Shown piece after piece: positions 33,783-46,337 of a DNA stretch of 64,000 nucleotides. The notes beneath the pieces were generated by a model. It did no database searches. It worked only from the letters and a program-made list of their open reading frames with translations, and was not told where the DNA came from. The translations under genes and the position numbers were made by a program. Origin of the DNA: Chara braunii. Lineage: Eukaryota > Streptophyta > Charophyceae > Charales > Characeae. The DNA lies in contig BFEA01000591.1 in the NCBI GenBank assembly GCA_003427395.1, positions 308,747 to 372,746 on the forward strand, read 5' to 3'. Each line of letters starts with the position of its first letter. Within the stretch, counting starts at the first letter, position 1.

Positions 33783-34622
33783 GGGGGGCCAGGGGCTGCA
33801 TCCCAACACCCAAAGAAAATAGAAGCCTATCGTTCATTTTTTGCAACAAATGATCTTGGCTACTGATCTTACCAGATCGGCGACCTAAATATACCGCCAA
33901 CAGTTGCAATGTTCAAGTTTTTTTTTGTGTCCCAGGTAATTCAAAATTATTATATTTCACTCATCTAGTTCAAACTGGATTCTAACTCCTCTGAGTTCAA
34001 TCCCGTGGAGGCCTGGGGTATGCTGAGATAGTGAGCTTGATCCCCTCGGTCGGTATGATAGGATCTTTAGCCAACACAGGTGTGAGTTTGAGTGGGTTGT
34101 GTGTGGCGTGTGGGACTCAGAGTGTTGGCCTTAGACGCGGCTTTGACTCAATGGGAGTGGGGGAAGATGAAAAGGGAAGTACAACTACAGGCCAAATGCT
34201 TGGTGTTCATGTTAGACGCAGCCCCACCGGTGGCCATAACCCTCCACCCTAAACCATCAGGGCAAGAGGCAACATGCAAATTGAATACCCCCCTTCACCA
34301 ATAGAGGTAGCTAGCTATTATTGCAAGGGTACCCTGTATAGCTTCATGAGTAGTGGTAGATAGGTTGTTAAGGTTAAAGATTTTATTTTTTTATAGAGAA
34401 AACTATGGTGGAGTCAGGGTTTGAGTTTGCAAATGCACTTCAGGCGAAAGGCCTGAAAATGTCAAATGTATACAAGCTAGCTTTGGGGTGTATTATGTTC
34501 ATGGGACTGCCTGGAGTGCATTTTCAAACTGTTTTTGTGACTGTCGTGTAGTTATCCCTTTTTTTAAGTTTTTTTTTTAATTTGGACCATTTCTCGATTT
34601 ATGCCTGTCATCCTTTTTTGGG
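33783..34622. other. Intergenic, no gene seen
   Basis: There are only short open frames without motifs and T-rich tracts near 34558-34580. Nothing else is supported. Confidence 0.5.
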
Positions 34623-34741
34623 GGGGTATATGAAGTGACCAGCCCCAGGGTTGTCACACAGGGATCCCCTGGGCCCTACCCCGGCTTGGGCGTCGGGGAT
34701 CCCCGCGTGCCAACCCTGGGGCTGGTCACTTCCTATACCCC
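34623..34741. mobile_element. Foldback MITE, ~119 bp
   Basis: The left arm, GGGGTATATGAAGTGACC followed by AGCCCCAGGGTTG, is repeated inverted at the right end with one mismatch, giving ~31-bp arms around a ~57-bp loop. A partial copy of the left arm lies at 34903-34945 and ends where the TGTCG-type terminus begins. Confidence 0.8.
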
Positions 34742-34945
34742 AAAAAAAAAAAAAAAACTTCCCTGGTCCTTGAATGGTCAGGCTGTCTGCACAAACAAGG
34801 TGACCCAGGTGACCCTGGTAACCGAGGTGACCCGACTGGTAGCCCAGTGTCCTTTTTTTTTCCCCTAAGCTACACTACACTCTTATTATTTTTGTTTTGG
34901 GTATACGAAGTGATCAGCCCCAAGGTTGTCCACGGGGATCTTCGG

Positions 34946-34981
34946 TGTCGTACCAAATACCCTTACAAGGGTATTTGGCGT
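34946..34981 (+). repeat. TGTCG-type terminus with palindrome (inverse orientation)
   Basis: TGTCGTACCAAATACCC is followed by TTACAAGGGTATTTGG. The core AAATACCCTTACAAGGGTATTT is palindromic apart from its central bases. The same terminus occurs inverted at 39714-39749 and at the right end of element C (61917-61951). It may mark the end of a reverse-oriented member of that family. Confidence 0.6.
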
Positions 34982-36213
34982 GTTTTTTGTAATTCACGTC
35001 GGTGCGGCCTCAACTGAAGTTGACGGTGCGCTCCCGGGTGAGAGTTAAGTCCTCGACCGGCTGAGCAGCGCGCGCGGGGTATCGACAGCAAGGCGCAACT
35101 ATGTGCAGCCTAGCGGGACGCGGCGTCGCAGGCCAACGGGACGCGGCATCGCAGGCCATCGGGACGCGCGACCCCTAGTCCCCTTACTTTTTGTATTACC
35201 TCGCATTTATACTTATTTTATTATTTTATTTATTTACTTATTTATTTATTTATTTATTTTTATTCCGACTTTTATTTTTTTGATATCTTTGACTTGGTAA
35301 TCGGTTCCGAGACCGACGTCGGGCACCATGGGCCTGGCTCAATTGCTACGTTGTCGGACATGGGTGGCCGTCGCGGCAGTTAAGGACCTTGAGCGCACAC
35401 CCTTTCGGTGGGCCCGCTCGGGTTCCGGCGTGTCCTGGATGCTGGCGAAAATTCCTTGGTCAGCCGTCTTGATACTCGGACCAGGGAACTTGAATTCAAC
35501 GTGCAAGCGAGCCAATGGGTAATTAGCCCACAAGGCGGGAAGAAACCTGGGCAGCGGGGGTTGCTGCGGGCGCACATTCCGCCAGCCACAATCTGTTGAG
35601 AGAGGGTCGAGTGTGAGTATACCCGCCAGGGCCCACAAGATGGTGAACTATGCGTGAGTTGACATGGGCCAGGGGGGGGGCACCGGTGGGAGGCTGCCGC
35701 GGTTTTTGCTGTGCGGCAGGGCTGTCCCAGCAGCTGTTCCCATGGAACCGGCTCCACTTTAGCCTTTCAGGGCGGCCCAGGGCACTGTTGGGAGGTCCAC
35801 AACAGTGGTGGTTGCAGCAGGCTGGTCACATAGGACCCCTCTCCACCTCGGCCTTTAAAGTTCCATTTTTGAATATTTGTCGTTGCCACCAAGATCTGCA
35901 CCGGGACCCGCTTCACTTGGGCCGTGTTGCAGGTTCCCCAGCAGGCCCTGCGCCCTTCTACTTGCTGCTGTGTAGGAGCAGCCACTACGGCCGAGTGTAG
36001 GTCGTGCGCTGCAACACCATCCCTTTCGGGACTGATTGGTTCCAACAAGTGAGTTGTTACTCACCGCTTAGCAGATTTTCACTTTAGTGACGGCGTCCTC
36101 TTGTCTGTACCGGCCGGCGCATCTTGGCAGCGTCTGGATTAGCGCACAGTGACACCAAGCAAAGAGAGAAAAGTCAGAAAGGGGGAGGAGGGATCGAAGA
36201 GGAGAAAATGGTC
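34982..36213. other. Intergenic, no gene seen
   Basis: There are GC-rich segments with a short tandem 'gggacgcggc(g/a)tcgcaggcc' (35116-35160) and a TTTA-rich tract at 35215-35275. No coding sequence is convincing. Confidence 0.5.
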
Positions 36214-36545
36214 TGTCGTTGCCCCTCCCATTCGTCTCACTGGCACCTTTCGAGTGCACGGTCCCAGCACGCACGCAGGATTCGGCAAGACTTTAGTCGT
36301 AGAGCGTTGCCGCTCCGGCCGAGTGTGCCAGCCATACCTCTCGCGAACCCCTACAACAGGATAGGGCCACGCGAGGTAGAACTTACCTCCACCTGCGGAA
36401 GCTGTCACCATCCCTTAGGTGGGCGTATCCCCGTCGAGCTACCAGTCCACAATACGAAAGTTTTTAAATGCAATTGCAGAGGTAGACCAGCCGAGGGCGT
36501 TTTCTCGTACATTGTAGCATAGGGGGTACGCGAGGTTCCACGCCT
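36214..36545 (+). repeat. Relative of the element C left end
   Basis: From about 36255 to 36545 this matches 52073-52350, the left end of element C: CACGGTC, CACGCAGGAT, GAGGTA[G/C]AACTTACCTC, GCTGTCACCA, then AGAGGTAG and CCGAGGGCGTTT. A TGTCG occurs at 36214-36218, the position equivalent to the element C terminus. If its right end is at 39749 it would be a ~3.5-kb relative, but the flanks (GGTC and ACGT) do not form a target duplication. The minus strand has a tRNA-like A box (TAGCTCGACGGGG). Confidence 0.55.
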
Positions 36546-37369
36546 TTATCGGATCCGTACGCAAGCCGACTCACTAGGGGGCTGAAGTCCCAATCGCGGA
36601 TCGTCGTCGGTCAACTAGAACGCACCCTTCTTACCACCCGTCACACCACGTCAGAACAAAAGTCAGATCAATCACACGAAACAAAAACACTCCTACTCCC
36701 TTTAGTATCCAACCCATAACTTGAACCTTCTCATACGGTCACTTTCCTCGCACCTCTCCCGCGCACTCACTTTCTTTTTTACCTTCCCTTCCACTAACTT
36801 TCCCGCCATTCTGGATGCAGATTCAGGGTCGCCATGGCAAAAAAACCGAAGCTAGAACCTTCCCCCGCTCCATTCCCTCAAGGATCGAACAAGGTGACTC
36901 TTCTCCTTCCTCTTTCCCTCTTCTCTTCACCATACTTTTCTTCTTCTTCTTCGTTTTCTGATGTTGTCAACCTGATCGTGATCTTCTTCATTTAGCGCTG
37001 CTATTAGCGCAGTTCTTCACACACGGTCCGTATACAAAACTAGACTCTATTATGGTGTGCAGTCATACCTCACGGTCTTGTAACTCTTTGCCTTGACTAA
37101 CAAGATAGGCCCTACAAAAGCTCCCAACCCATTAAACACCAGATGAATCTTGCCTTAATCTGCTACTTGGTTCGTTCACTTTGACAAGGGGGCTAAAAAA
37201 GAAAGAAAAAAATAAATAAAAAAATCTAGAGGTCTGGGTGACTCCGGGATTCATCGAGAACCTAATGGGCACTACTCTGCCCCTCCTGGATTGCACGTAT
37301 GTTCAAATTCATGCCGGGGCGCGGTAACATTCAGGGGTGAGTAAGCAAACAAAACGTACTCAACCCTTG
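36546..37369. other. Intergenic, no gene seen
   Basis: A pyrimidine-rich stretch lies at 36895-36960. No motif-bearing open frame is present. Confidence 0.5.
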
Positions 37370-37445
37370 GCGTGAGCACATTCTGATTTGAACTCAGAAC
37401 CTATGTTTCAGTAATTTGAGGGTGTACCAGCTGAGCTAGGCCCAT
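37370..37445 (-). repeat. tRNA-derived SINE head
   Basis: On the minus strand GGGCCTAGCTCAGCTGGTAC is a good tRNA 5' half with A box. GGTTCTGAGTTCAAATCAGAA is a B-box region at normal spacing. There is no paired acceptor stem, so it is a SINE or tRNA pseudogene rather than a functional tRNA. Confidence 0.6.
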
Positions 37446-37790
37446 TGGTGTCACCCACAGGCTTACTTTTCAAGAGTCTACGGGTGTACCAATTGGGTTA
37501 GGCCCACGGGTGCTGGTCCCATAGGTCTGTTTTTCAACAGCCTGCGAGCTTACGAGTTGGGCTAACGTAGGTACTCAACCCATAAGACTGTTTTTCAACA
37601 TCCTGCGGGTGTACCAACAGGGCTAGTGTAGGTGGTGAGCCCACAAGACTATTTTCCAACAGCATGCGGGCATACCAACTTAGCTAGGCCAACGGGTGCT
37701 GGTCCCACTGGCCTGTTTTTTAACAGTCTGCGAGCGTACCAGATGGGCTAGCGTAGGTGTTGAGCCCACAAGACTGTTTACACTCAAACC
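37421..37790 (-). repeat. ~62-bp tandem array of tRNA-like half units, six copies
   Basis: Units start near 37421, 37481, 37545, 37605, 37667 and 37731. Each has the form 'cgggtgtaccaa-tgggctag', a variable stretch and 'ctgtttttcaacagcctg'. On the minus strand each unit carries an A-box-like GCTAG/CCCAxxTGGTAC. The first unit is continuous with the SINE head, so the array appears to be an expansion of its 5' part. Confidence 0.75.
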
Positions 37791-37797
37791 TCTCACA

Positions 37798-38317
37798 CAA
37801 CAGAAAAATTCCCATGAGAAATAAAAGTTGAAAAAACATTCTAAAAAAAAAATTCTTCATATTTATAAATTATCATTCTAATGTTCGTCCAATTCTAAAA
37901 TTTCCAGTTTTAGTTGATAAGTTCCCGTCTAAATATGAGTTTTCCCTTCCAACTACATTTATTTGTTCAAGATGGAATGAAAGTCTGGACGAGTTTATGA
38001 AATATTTTAATTAAAGCTTCATTCTACTACAACAAATTTCTTTTAATTTATATTGGATTAACCTATTTATGACTGAAAATCTTTACTTAGAATGACAATC
38101 CAATTAAAATATTTCATGAACTCATCAAGACTTTCATTCCATCTGTAGCATGCAGTTCAAATAAGAAGGGATACCCCATTCTTGGAAGGAAAGTTTTCAA
38201 CTAAGAAGGAAAATTTTGAAATTTGAATGACATTTTTTAAGATGGAATGAAAATTTAAAATTTAGAATGTAATTTTAATATAGAATGATTATTTAATTCT
38301 GGGAATTTTTTCTGTTG
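37798..38317. mobile_element. 520-bp MITE (copy 2), inverse to the copy in the transposase
   Basis: The ends are CAACAGAAAAATTCCCA and, inverted, CAACAGAAAAAATTCCCA, flanked by CA on both sides (37796-37797 and 38318-38319). The whole length matches 27833-28355 in reverse complement. Together the two copies define a MITE family with 17-18-bp inverted repeats and 2-bp target duplications. Confidence 0.85.
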
Positions 38318-39713
38318 CAGCAAACCGTGATTGGCGAATGGTTCACCCGCAGGTGTTGATCCCGCCACTCAGATTTTTGCCTCTTCGTGGGCTAAGCACC
38401 CACCACTTGCGTGTACGTTGGATTCCATCGGATCGTGCTTCATGACGGCAGGATGAGGATTTTTACCAGCATCCGCCGTCCGGAACACGCCGGAATCCGA
38501 ACAGGCCCGCAAAAAGAGGTACGTGCTGAAAGTTTTTGACTGTCGTGAGGCTCGCCCGTGGGGGTTCTAATAGCTCCCCTCTACAATGTTGGTTACTGCA
38601 GCCCATATTGGCACGCACCCCTTCGTTCAAAGGTTAACGAAGGTGGCGACAGAGTCACCGTCCGCCCCCGTTTAGGTGCAAGTGCACGACTCGCCTCCAT
38701 CCGCTCAGCAATTTCAAGCACTCCTTAATGTTTCTTTTGAAGTTCTTTTGATCTTTCTTCGCGGTACCTCTTCGTCGTCGGTCTCGGACCCAGTTTCCGC
38801 CCTGGTCAACAGACGGGTCCTTAAGAAAGAAGATAAAATAAAAAAAATAATAAATTATTAAAACGAAAATAGTAGAATTGAAGAGGACGAGGACATGTCG
38901 CCGTCCTCTTGGTCTTGCCAGTCGGACCCCGGCTCGGGCCCGTTTGATAAACTAAGGGGGATAGTCCCTTAAGAACCTCGACCCCTCAGTCTCTGTCGGT
39001 CACACTCCTTTACTCCATTGCCACTTGCAGACCACGAACCCCAAACTTGTTGCTTGAAAGTCCAGTATTGTAACCAATAGAACTAGGCCCAAGGTTGAAC
39101 TGAGCAGGCGCAAAGTTCCATATAAGCGGTCTCAAGACTGTGATCGGCCTTACTAGTTCAAACCAGGCCTTCGCCTTGGCCCACCAGCCAGTGTCCCAAC
39201 TGCCAGATGACGCCCGTCGTGCCTAGGTTCCTAGCCGTCGGGCACCATGGTCGCCGCACATACCACACACACCACCGAAATTCTCGACTTTCCTAATGCT
39301 AAGCCTGACAAAGCCACGCCTTTCAATGCGCCGTCAACATACTCTTCCCACATACGTACAAGGTAAAGTCTTTATCGTCTTTACAACGCACCTCACCAGT
39401 GGTCGAGCCTATTCGCGGAGTAAATCTAGTCTTTCTAAAATTAAAAAAAAATATAATCAACGAGAAATTACAGAAGGGAGAGTAACCGGGCCCTACGGTT
39501 TTGGCGCCATTTCGCCAGCCTAGTATTGTCGATGACTAACGGCTATCTCACCGTGCAACGCAGTAATGCGTGCCCCATATACTTTTTAATTTTGTCGCAT
39601 TTGACTCGGAATCTCGCTAAGAGCGTCGTTGCCGAGGTAAGCGCGCTGATGGGTTTTACCTCATCAGCGCGTTTCGTCGGTGAAGGACGCACCCAGTGCG
39701 ACCTTTAAAAAGA
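38318..39713. other. Intergenic, no gene seen
   Basis: Unique-looking sequence with several short open frames and no recognisable domain. A small inverted repeat, 'aagcgcgctgatgggtttta' against 'cctcatcagcgcgttt', occurs at 39639-39672. Confidence 0.5.
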
Positions 39714-39749
39714 ACGGCAAATACCCTTGTAAGGGTGTTTGCTACGACA
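39714..39749 (-). repeat. TGTCG-type terminus with palindrome
   Basis: Reading on the minus strand, TGTCGTAGCAAACACCC then TTACAAGGGTATTTGCC matches 34946-34981 and 61917-61951. Confidence 0.6.
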
Positions 39750-42143
39750 ACGTGCCGCGTGGGGAAAAGTGCGCGAGCAGCCTAATTAAGGGGGGCTAAC
39801 CAAGCGTCCGAGAAGAACTCGGGATGGACAGACACACTGAGTATGGTATAGGACAAGGCCCCGACTTTCATCACACAGAGAAACTCACCATTTGGAAGGT
39901 GTATGAAACCACCCTTGGAAGGAGCCAATTAGGAGCTTTAATTGATGCACCAATCAAGAGAGAATATAGTGCACAAGAGATACACAGGGTTTGTTCCCAT
40001 CTGCCTGCGCACGAACCAGGTCAGAGTCATGAGTCACATTCAGGCATGGGGGACATTGTTCTAATGGTGGTTAATCACACGTGGTGATCAGTCACACATG
40101 AAGACCAGTCACGCATGGGATTCACAAATGCATGAGCACATAAGATGTGCTCATTTCTCCTGATGTATGAACCTGTTGGTGAGAGATCAAGTGGAGTGTC
40201 AAATGCACAGTGATGATGAACCTACCCACGTTTCTTGCTCGAGATTCATTTCTACTTTTCCCTATTTGGTGAGAAATCAATTGGGCAACTAGTGCGGCAG
40301 CACGACCCTAAGTGAAGGCCTTTGCCCGACCACCATGATCTGAACATTTTTCTAATATTTATGATTTACCAGCATTTTTGGACTAGTCCCAATTAAGTGT
40401 TTTAATCATGTGCAAGGCCACCAGGTAAGGAGGCAACGAGCTCAGACAGACTGGGCGGTTTGGAGTACGGGTCAGGGGACTCGAATGTTGGTCAGACAGT
40501 TTCTGAATAATCTTTTCCAAAATTTTATTTATTATTTAATTAACAATTTCTTCTTGATTATGACAGTATGCGGAGTGAACAACGAAGAAGTGACGGACAC
40601 GGTGAGAGTATACTATGTGAGCACAACAACGATCGTTCGAGCATAACAACTATGTGTTGCACCGGGATATTATGTGAATACGTCATCGGAGTGTTGCGTT
40701 GATGCTATGTACCGTCGTGAGCATAGGTAGTGGAGTTATGTGTTGACACCATTATGTGAATACGTCATCAGAGTGTTGTGTTGATGCTATGTACCGCCGT
40801 GAACATAAGTAATGGAGTGATGTGTTGACACCGTATTCTGTGTAAACATGTCAAACAACGTGCACAATCACGGAACGCCGTACCTGCTAAGCTGGCACTA
40901 CATAGCACCAACGGACTCAGCCAAGAGTAGATTGAGAAGGGACCTTGTCGACTAAGCCTACTCGGTGGACTGAGCGATGACTTAAAAGACCGAGAAAGAA
41001 CTCGGTAAACTCAGCAAAGTAGACTGAGCAGAGACTCGGCGGACCCAACAAGAACTTAATAGACTTGGCAAGGACTATACATAATTGAGTAGGGACACAC
41101 ATAGAACAGGTTTAGAATATGCAACGAGTTTGTTTAAAAAATTTTAATAATTTAAATTTTTATGTGTCACCAATACTCAAACCAACTAGGAGAAAGAGTG
41201 CAAAAACGTTGTGTCTGGCTCCTACAGCGGGTGGCAGGCGCTGGGTAGGACAATCGGAGTGGTATCTCCCTTGACTCAAAGGTAAGTACTTACTCCTGTG
41301 TGACACGACGGTGAGGTCCAACACTTAACGCAGGGTGTGGGACCGTCGTCTAACAATGTTATGGAGCTCCAAAAATAAAATAAGTCAATATGATATTTAT
41401 GATAAAAGTAGGTCGAGTATACATGGTGGCAGGGGCAGAAAACGGGGTCTGGTCCGGATACCCTGTGCTTTTGTCTCTCGCCCGACGTGTTTGGCGTCAG
41501 AGATGGTTAGTAGTATTCGATGTAGGCCCATAATATCCCCATTTGGTGAGGTCGACTGGATTTGGTTTCTCGACAACGTAACAATTCCTCTTGACTATCT
41601 AGTTTAAACGTATAATGATATATTATTTTCTATATAAATTCTGACATAATTTTTTCAAGCTGAAAATTTGAAGGGGATTCAGGGTAATCAGTGCGCTGGG
41701 GGGTTTCATTGTTTGAATCTGAATTGTATCTTTTAATTAAATACATAAAATTAGGTAAGGAATTTGTGTAAGTATTGGTTAAGACTACCATGACAATCCC
41801 ATTTTTTATTGTAGCAAGTAACACAAAGTGATATTAATTAGTAGAGAGCGAGTGCGCTCACTCAGACTAAGAGTATAAGGGAAAAGATATGAAACATATA
41901 ATACTTTTTTTTTTCCAGGCATGTAACTTCAATGCTAGAGCAATATAGCAATATTGCGAGATGTAATTGTCGAGTATGTTCTTTTTCTAATTTTTATCTT
42001 ACCTCGTTACCCACGAGTCCAACTCAGTTGCTACAAAGTTGTTGAAACACAAATCCAAGTTTGAGTCCAAATAAAACAAAAGAAATTTTGACTAACTTGG
42101 GGTCATTGTTTATTGATAATAAGGAAACCTATGTGGGATTCAT
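39750..42143. other. Intergenic, no gene; two small repeat zones
   Basis: An ~86-bp unit ('tatgtgttg...aatacgtcatc(g/a)gagtgttg') is duplicated in tandem at about 40650-40736 and 40737-40823. At 40920-41085 a degenerate repeat of 'gactgagc' and 'ctcggtggac' words is present. No protein domain is recognisable. Confidence 0.55.
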
Positions 42144-42298
42144 GAAAAAAAGTTATAATTGCATTATAAGCAAGATACAGTCTCGAATTGTAGTTCAAAC
42201 AATGTATACAACCTATCTTTCTAGCCATTTAGGATTTCTTAAGTGCAATTGTGAACTGTATCTTGCCCGATACTCCAATTATAATTTTATTTTTTTAC
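42144..42298. mobile_element. Foldback MITE, ~155 bp
   Basis: The left end (AAGTTATAATTGCATTATAA, GCAAGATACAGT) is repeated inverted at the right end (ACTGTATCTTGC through CCAATTATAATTTT). There is a short internal loop and no coding capacity. Confidence 0.7.
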
Positions 42299-42314
42299 TT
42301 TACTGAAATTAGTA

Positions 42315-42440
42315 ATTGATAATATCTCAAAGTTGGTTAATTCAGTGAAGATATCTCAAGGTTAGTCAGTTGCAGGGCGATATCCTAAACGTCGGTCAAT
42401 TCAATGATATTATCCCAAGTTCGACCAGCTCAGTAACGAT
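42315..42440 (+). repeat. ~33-bp degenerate tandem repeat, four copies
   Basis: The unit 'gatatctcaa(a/g)gtt(g)gt(c/t)a(a/g)tt(c)ag' recurs four times with increasing divergence. Confidence 0.7.
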
Positions 42441-42556
42441 ATCTTTATTCTTTATTTATGGAATGATTTAAAAAGGACAATTTCAATAAAATTTTAGGTT
42501 ACCAGAGTGACTCGGAGGGCCAAAACCACTTCCTTCATCGAGAAAAATATATATAT

Positions 42557-43320
42557 ATACAGGGTCACCAGCCCGTACGTATGGAGGTCCCCGGGCAGAC
42601 CTCCGTACGTACGGGCGTCCGGCGTCCCATACGGGGTCCGAGCCTGACGGCGTTCGGCCCCCGCCAAAAAATATTTTGGGGCTTAAAAATAGATTTTTTT
42701 TTCTGAATTGTTTTTTGTGAGTTCTACATGAAGTCAGGTAGATGCTTATAAATTTTCAAGTCATTTAGCTCAGCAAAAAAAGAATTCAAAATCGCCAAAA
42801 ATGGCGGTGTCAAAACGTGCTCGCCTACGTTGTTTTTCAGTTTTTACTTTTTATTTTCACTTTATTTCGGGGTGTAAACAATTTTATTATTTTTTGAAAC
42901 TTTTTAGTGGGTTTTGCATTATGTAAAGTACACATTTGTAAATTTTCAGGGCATTTCGCTTTGCCAAAAAAAATTGAAAAATCGCCAAAGATGGTGGTGT
43001 CGAAAACGTGCTCGTGCACTCACTAAATTTAATTCTTTTTTTGTTTTTTGTTATTTTTATTATTAGTATTTGTTTTTCGTATTCTATTATTATTTCAAAT
43101 TTGGTAAGGAATTTGGTTGTTATCCTCATGAAAATCTTGTTTAATTTATTTTTCTTCATAACATATATTTTTTTCAGATTTTTTTGATTTGTTTTTTGTT
43201 TTTTTTTGTTCGGCCCATCCCCAAGGGGTCCCATAAGTTTGGGCATTCCCTAAGGGGTCCCATACGTTCGGGCGTTCGGGCTCGGGCGTTCGGCCCGTCC
43301 CGAACGCCGGTTACCCTGTA
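42557..43320. mobile_element. ~760-bp MITE with palindromic subterminal hairpins, inserted in (TA)n
   Basis: The ends are ACAGGGTCACC and, inverted, ACAGGGTAACC, each abutting a TA dinucleotide run. Just inside the left end is an 18-bp-arm hairpin, CCCGTACGTATGGAGGTC against GACCTCCGTACGTACGGG. Just inside the right end is a second palindrome, GGCGTTCGG-CCCGTCCCGAACGCC. A ~187-bp internal tandem duplication (42700-42835 and 42890-43020) shares 'aaaatcgccaaa(a/g)atgg' and 'aacgtgctcg'. Confidence 0.65.
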
Positions 43321-43341
43321 TATATATATATATCGTCCCAA

Positions 43342-43660
43342 ATATATATATATATCGTCACAAACAGAACTGGCCGGTAAAACCGTAGGCATAGAGAGAG
43401 AAGAGGACAACAAACGAGGGGCTGTGACAAACTGTTTCGTTGGAGTTTCACCGACTCATCAGGAGGCTGAACCCTCAACAGTCTGCAGAATCCCCTCATT
43501 GATTACACTGTAAATGATAATCTACCTTAACCAAAATCAAAGTAGACTATCACTCATCCACACCAGATGGAAATATAAATATGTATATATATATAGTTGT
43601 CCTCTTCTCCCTCCCTGCCTACGGTTTACCGGGCAGTTCTATTTGACGATATATATATAT
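43342..43660. mobile_element. ~319-bp MITE with ~65-bp inverted repeats, inserted in (TA)n
   Basis: The left arm, from the TA run through 'cgtcacaaacagaactggcc' to 'gaagaggacaac', is repeated inverted at 43596-43660 with a few differences. It is separated from the preceding MITE only by TA-rich sequence. Confidence 0.8.
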
Positions 43661-43698
43661 TTATTTATTTATTTTTAATTTTAGGTATCCCGTCCCAT

Positions 43699-44303
43699 AG
43701 TGGGCCTTGTCCCACTAGCATCGATTTACTCTTTGGAGCCAGGGTTTTCGACGACGTGCGGCCAGAGGTGACATCCGGCGACCGTTGATCCTTTTGTGTA
43801 TCTTCGGTGCATGGCGATGAGGACCGAATTCGTAACGGGGAAAGTCCGCTGGCCAATAGAAGAGTTTCGTTTACAATTTTTTTGCCATTTAGGTAGCCAC
43901 TTTGCGTTGGCGCGAAGCTGCAATATTAGGGAGGTCGGAGGGGGGGGGCGTTTTTGCATCGATGTTGTTTTCTTTTTTTTTGTGGAAAAATAGAGAATAT
44001 TGAGATTTCGGTGGAAGACTGCGAACAGGCCGTACCCGGTTGGTGGAAGTGTGGATGCACTGAAGTTTTGTCATGATGTCGATGTCAGGCCCCGTAATTT
44101 TTCGTTTTTGGGTCTTTTTCTTTGCATTTCTGTAAATGAAAAATAACATTGTTTATGCGTTTTTAAATAAGGAAAAACTGCCACACACTGATTGAATCGA
44201 TGCTAGTGGGACGAGGCTCAAGGGGTCCCATACGTTCGGGCGTTCGGGTTGGGGCGTTCGGCCCGTCCCGAACGCCGGTTACCCGAACGCCGGTTACCCT
44301 GTA
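43699..44303. repeat. Inverted-repeat unit followed by a copy of the 42557-type right end
   Basis: CCTTGTCCCACTAGCATCGA at about 43704 is matched inverted at about 44195-44217 (TCGATGCTAGTGGGACGAGG), bounding a ~510-bp segment. Directly after it, 44218-44303 repeats the right end of the 42557 MITE, including the CGTTCGG palindromes, with an extra 'ccgaacgccggttaccc'. Confidence 0.6.
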
Positions 44304-44660
44304 TATATAACATATTCGCCTGAACGCGAACAAGCGCCAAAAACCCTCCGAATGCGAACATAAAAAAAAAAAAAAAAAAAAGAAAAGAAAAAAAAAAACG
44401 TTCTCAGAAAACTCTGAAAAAAATTATATATGTTATATACAAACAATACAAGCAGTTTTTGCCTTGGAGTCATGTTCAAATTCGTATCCAATCATAAGTT
44501 AAAAATCAAAAACCTTTTTTTTTTTTTTTTTTTTTTTACGAAACAAATTATGTTCGCCCGAACATGTTTGTGAGTTGTTCGCGCGAATGCACGAACACGT
44601 TCAGGAGAACATGAAGGGGCGCGAACACGTTCGCTGTGCTATGCAGGGTCCCATCAACAA
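44304..44660. repeat. CGAACG-rich palindromic segment with A and T tracts
   Basis: The two sides (44320-44350 and 44548-44635) are rich in GCGAAC, CGAACA and TGTTCG words, forming several small palindromes around an A/T-rich middle. It may be another MITE; the ends are not clear. Confidence 0.45.
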
Positions 44661-45872
<1,212 letters not shown>

Positions 45873-45957
45873 TGACGTAAGTTTCAACAGGTCGGCAGGG
45901 TGGAAATAGCGCCAGTTGGCAGGAAGGAGTATTCCGCCTGTTTGCTACTGCGCTTAG

Positions 45958-46122
45958 GGTTGCGCTCGTTATAGGACTTTCTCACAACACAAAATGACGA
46001 CAAGCATGGGGCACCAAGTTTCGAACCTAGTCCAACACAAGACGAGGGTTGCGCTCGTTATAGGACTTTCTCACAGTCACAACACAAGATGACGACAACC
46101 ATGTAGCACCTGTATGAAGTCA
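45958..46122 (+). repeat. ~85-bp direct duplication
   Basis: The sequence 'ttgcgctcgttataggactt' through 'gatgacgacaa(g/c)catg(g/t)(g/a)gcacc' occurs at about 45959-46015 and again at 46048-46112, with a short insertion in the second copy. Confidence 0.8.
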
Positions 46123-46153
46123 AAGTACATCTCTTACGAGGAGTTTCTTTCCC

Positions 46154-46280
46154 TATGCAACCGTTTGAACGCCGTGAACGCGCGTTCATGTTCAAACCCC
46201 CCGGACCCGCGTTCAATCGCGTTCAAACGCGCTGCGCTCGCGCGAGGGCGAAAAAATTGAACGCGAGCCCACGGGGAGCG
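46154..46280. repeat. Left subterminal palindrome cluster of element B
   Basis: Words such as GTGAACGCGCGTTCATG, CGCGTTCAATCGCGTTCAAACGCG and TTGAACGCGAGC are packed here. Their palindromic core (GAACGCGCGTTC) recurs at 63104-63185, 63490-63545 and 63685-63775. In hAT elements such motifs typically bind the transposase; that is inferred here. Confidence 0.75.
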
Positions 46281-46337
46281 CGCGCGCGTCGGGGGCTACG
46301 GGGTGGTGGTCCGCGTTCGACAAACCCCCAAAGTGCC

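Noticed and set aside
37370-37445. Functional tRNA gene
   Set aside because: A- and B-box-like motifs are present but the acceptor stem does not pair. The same holds for 31650-31735 and 60723-60875.
34946-39749. A 4.8-kb transposon bounded by the facing palindromic termini
   Set aside because: The inverted ends match, but the flanks (TTCGG outside left, ACGTG outside right) give no target duplication. A separate TGTCG at 36214 fits the family's left end better, so I did not annotate a single unit.
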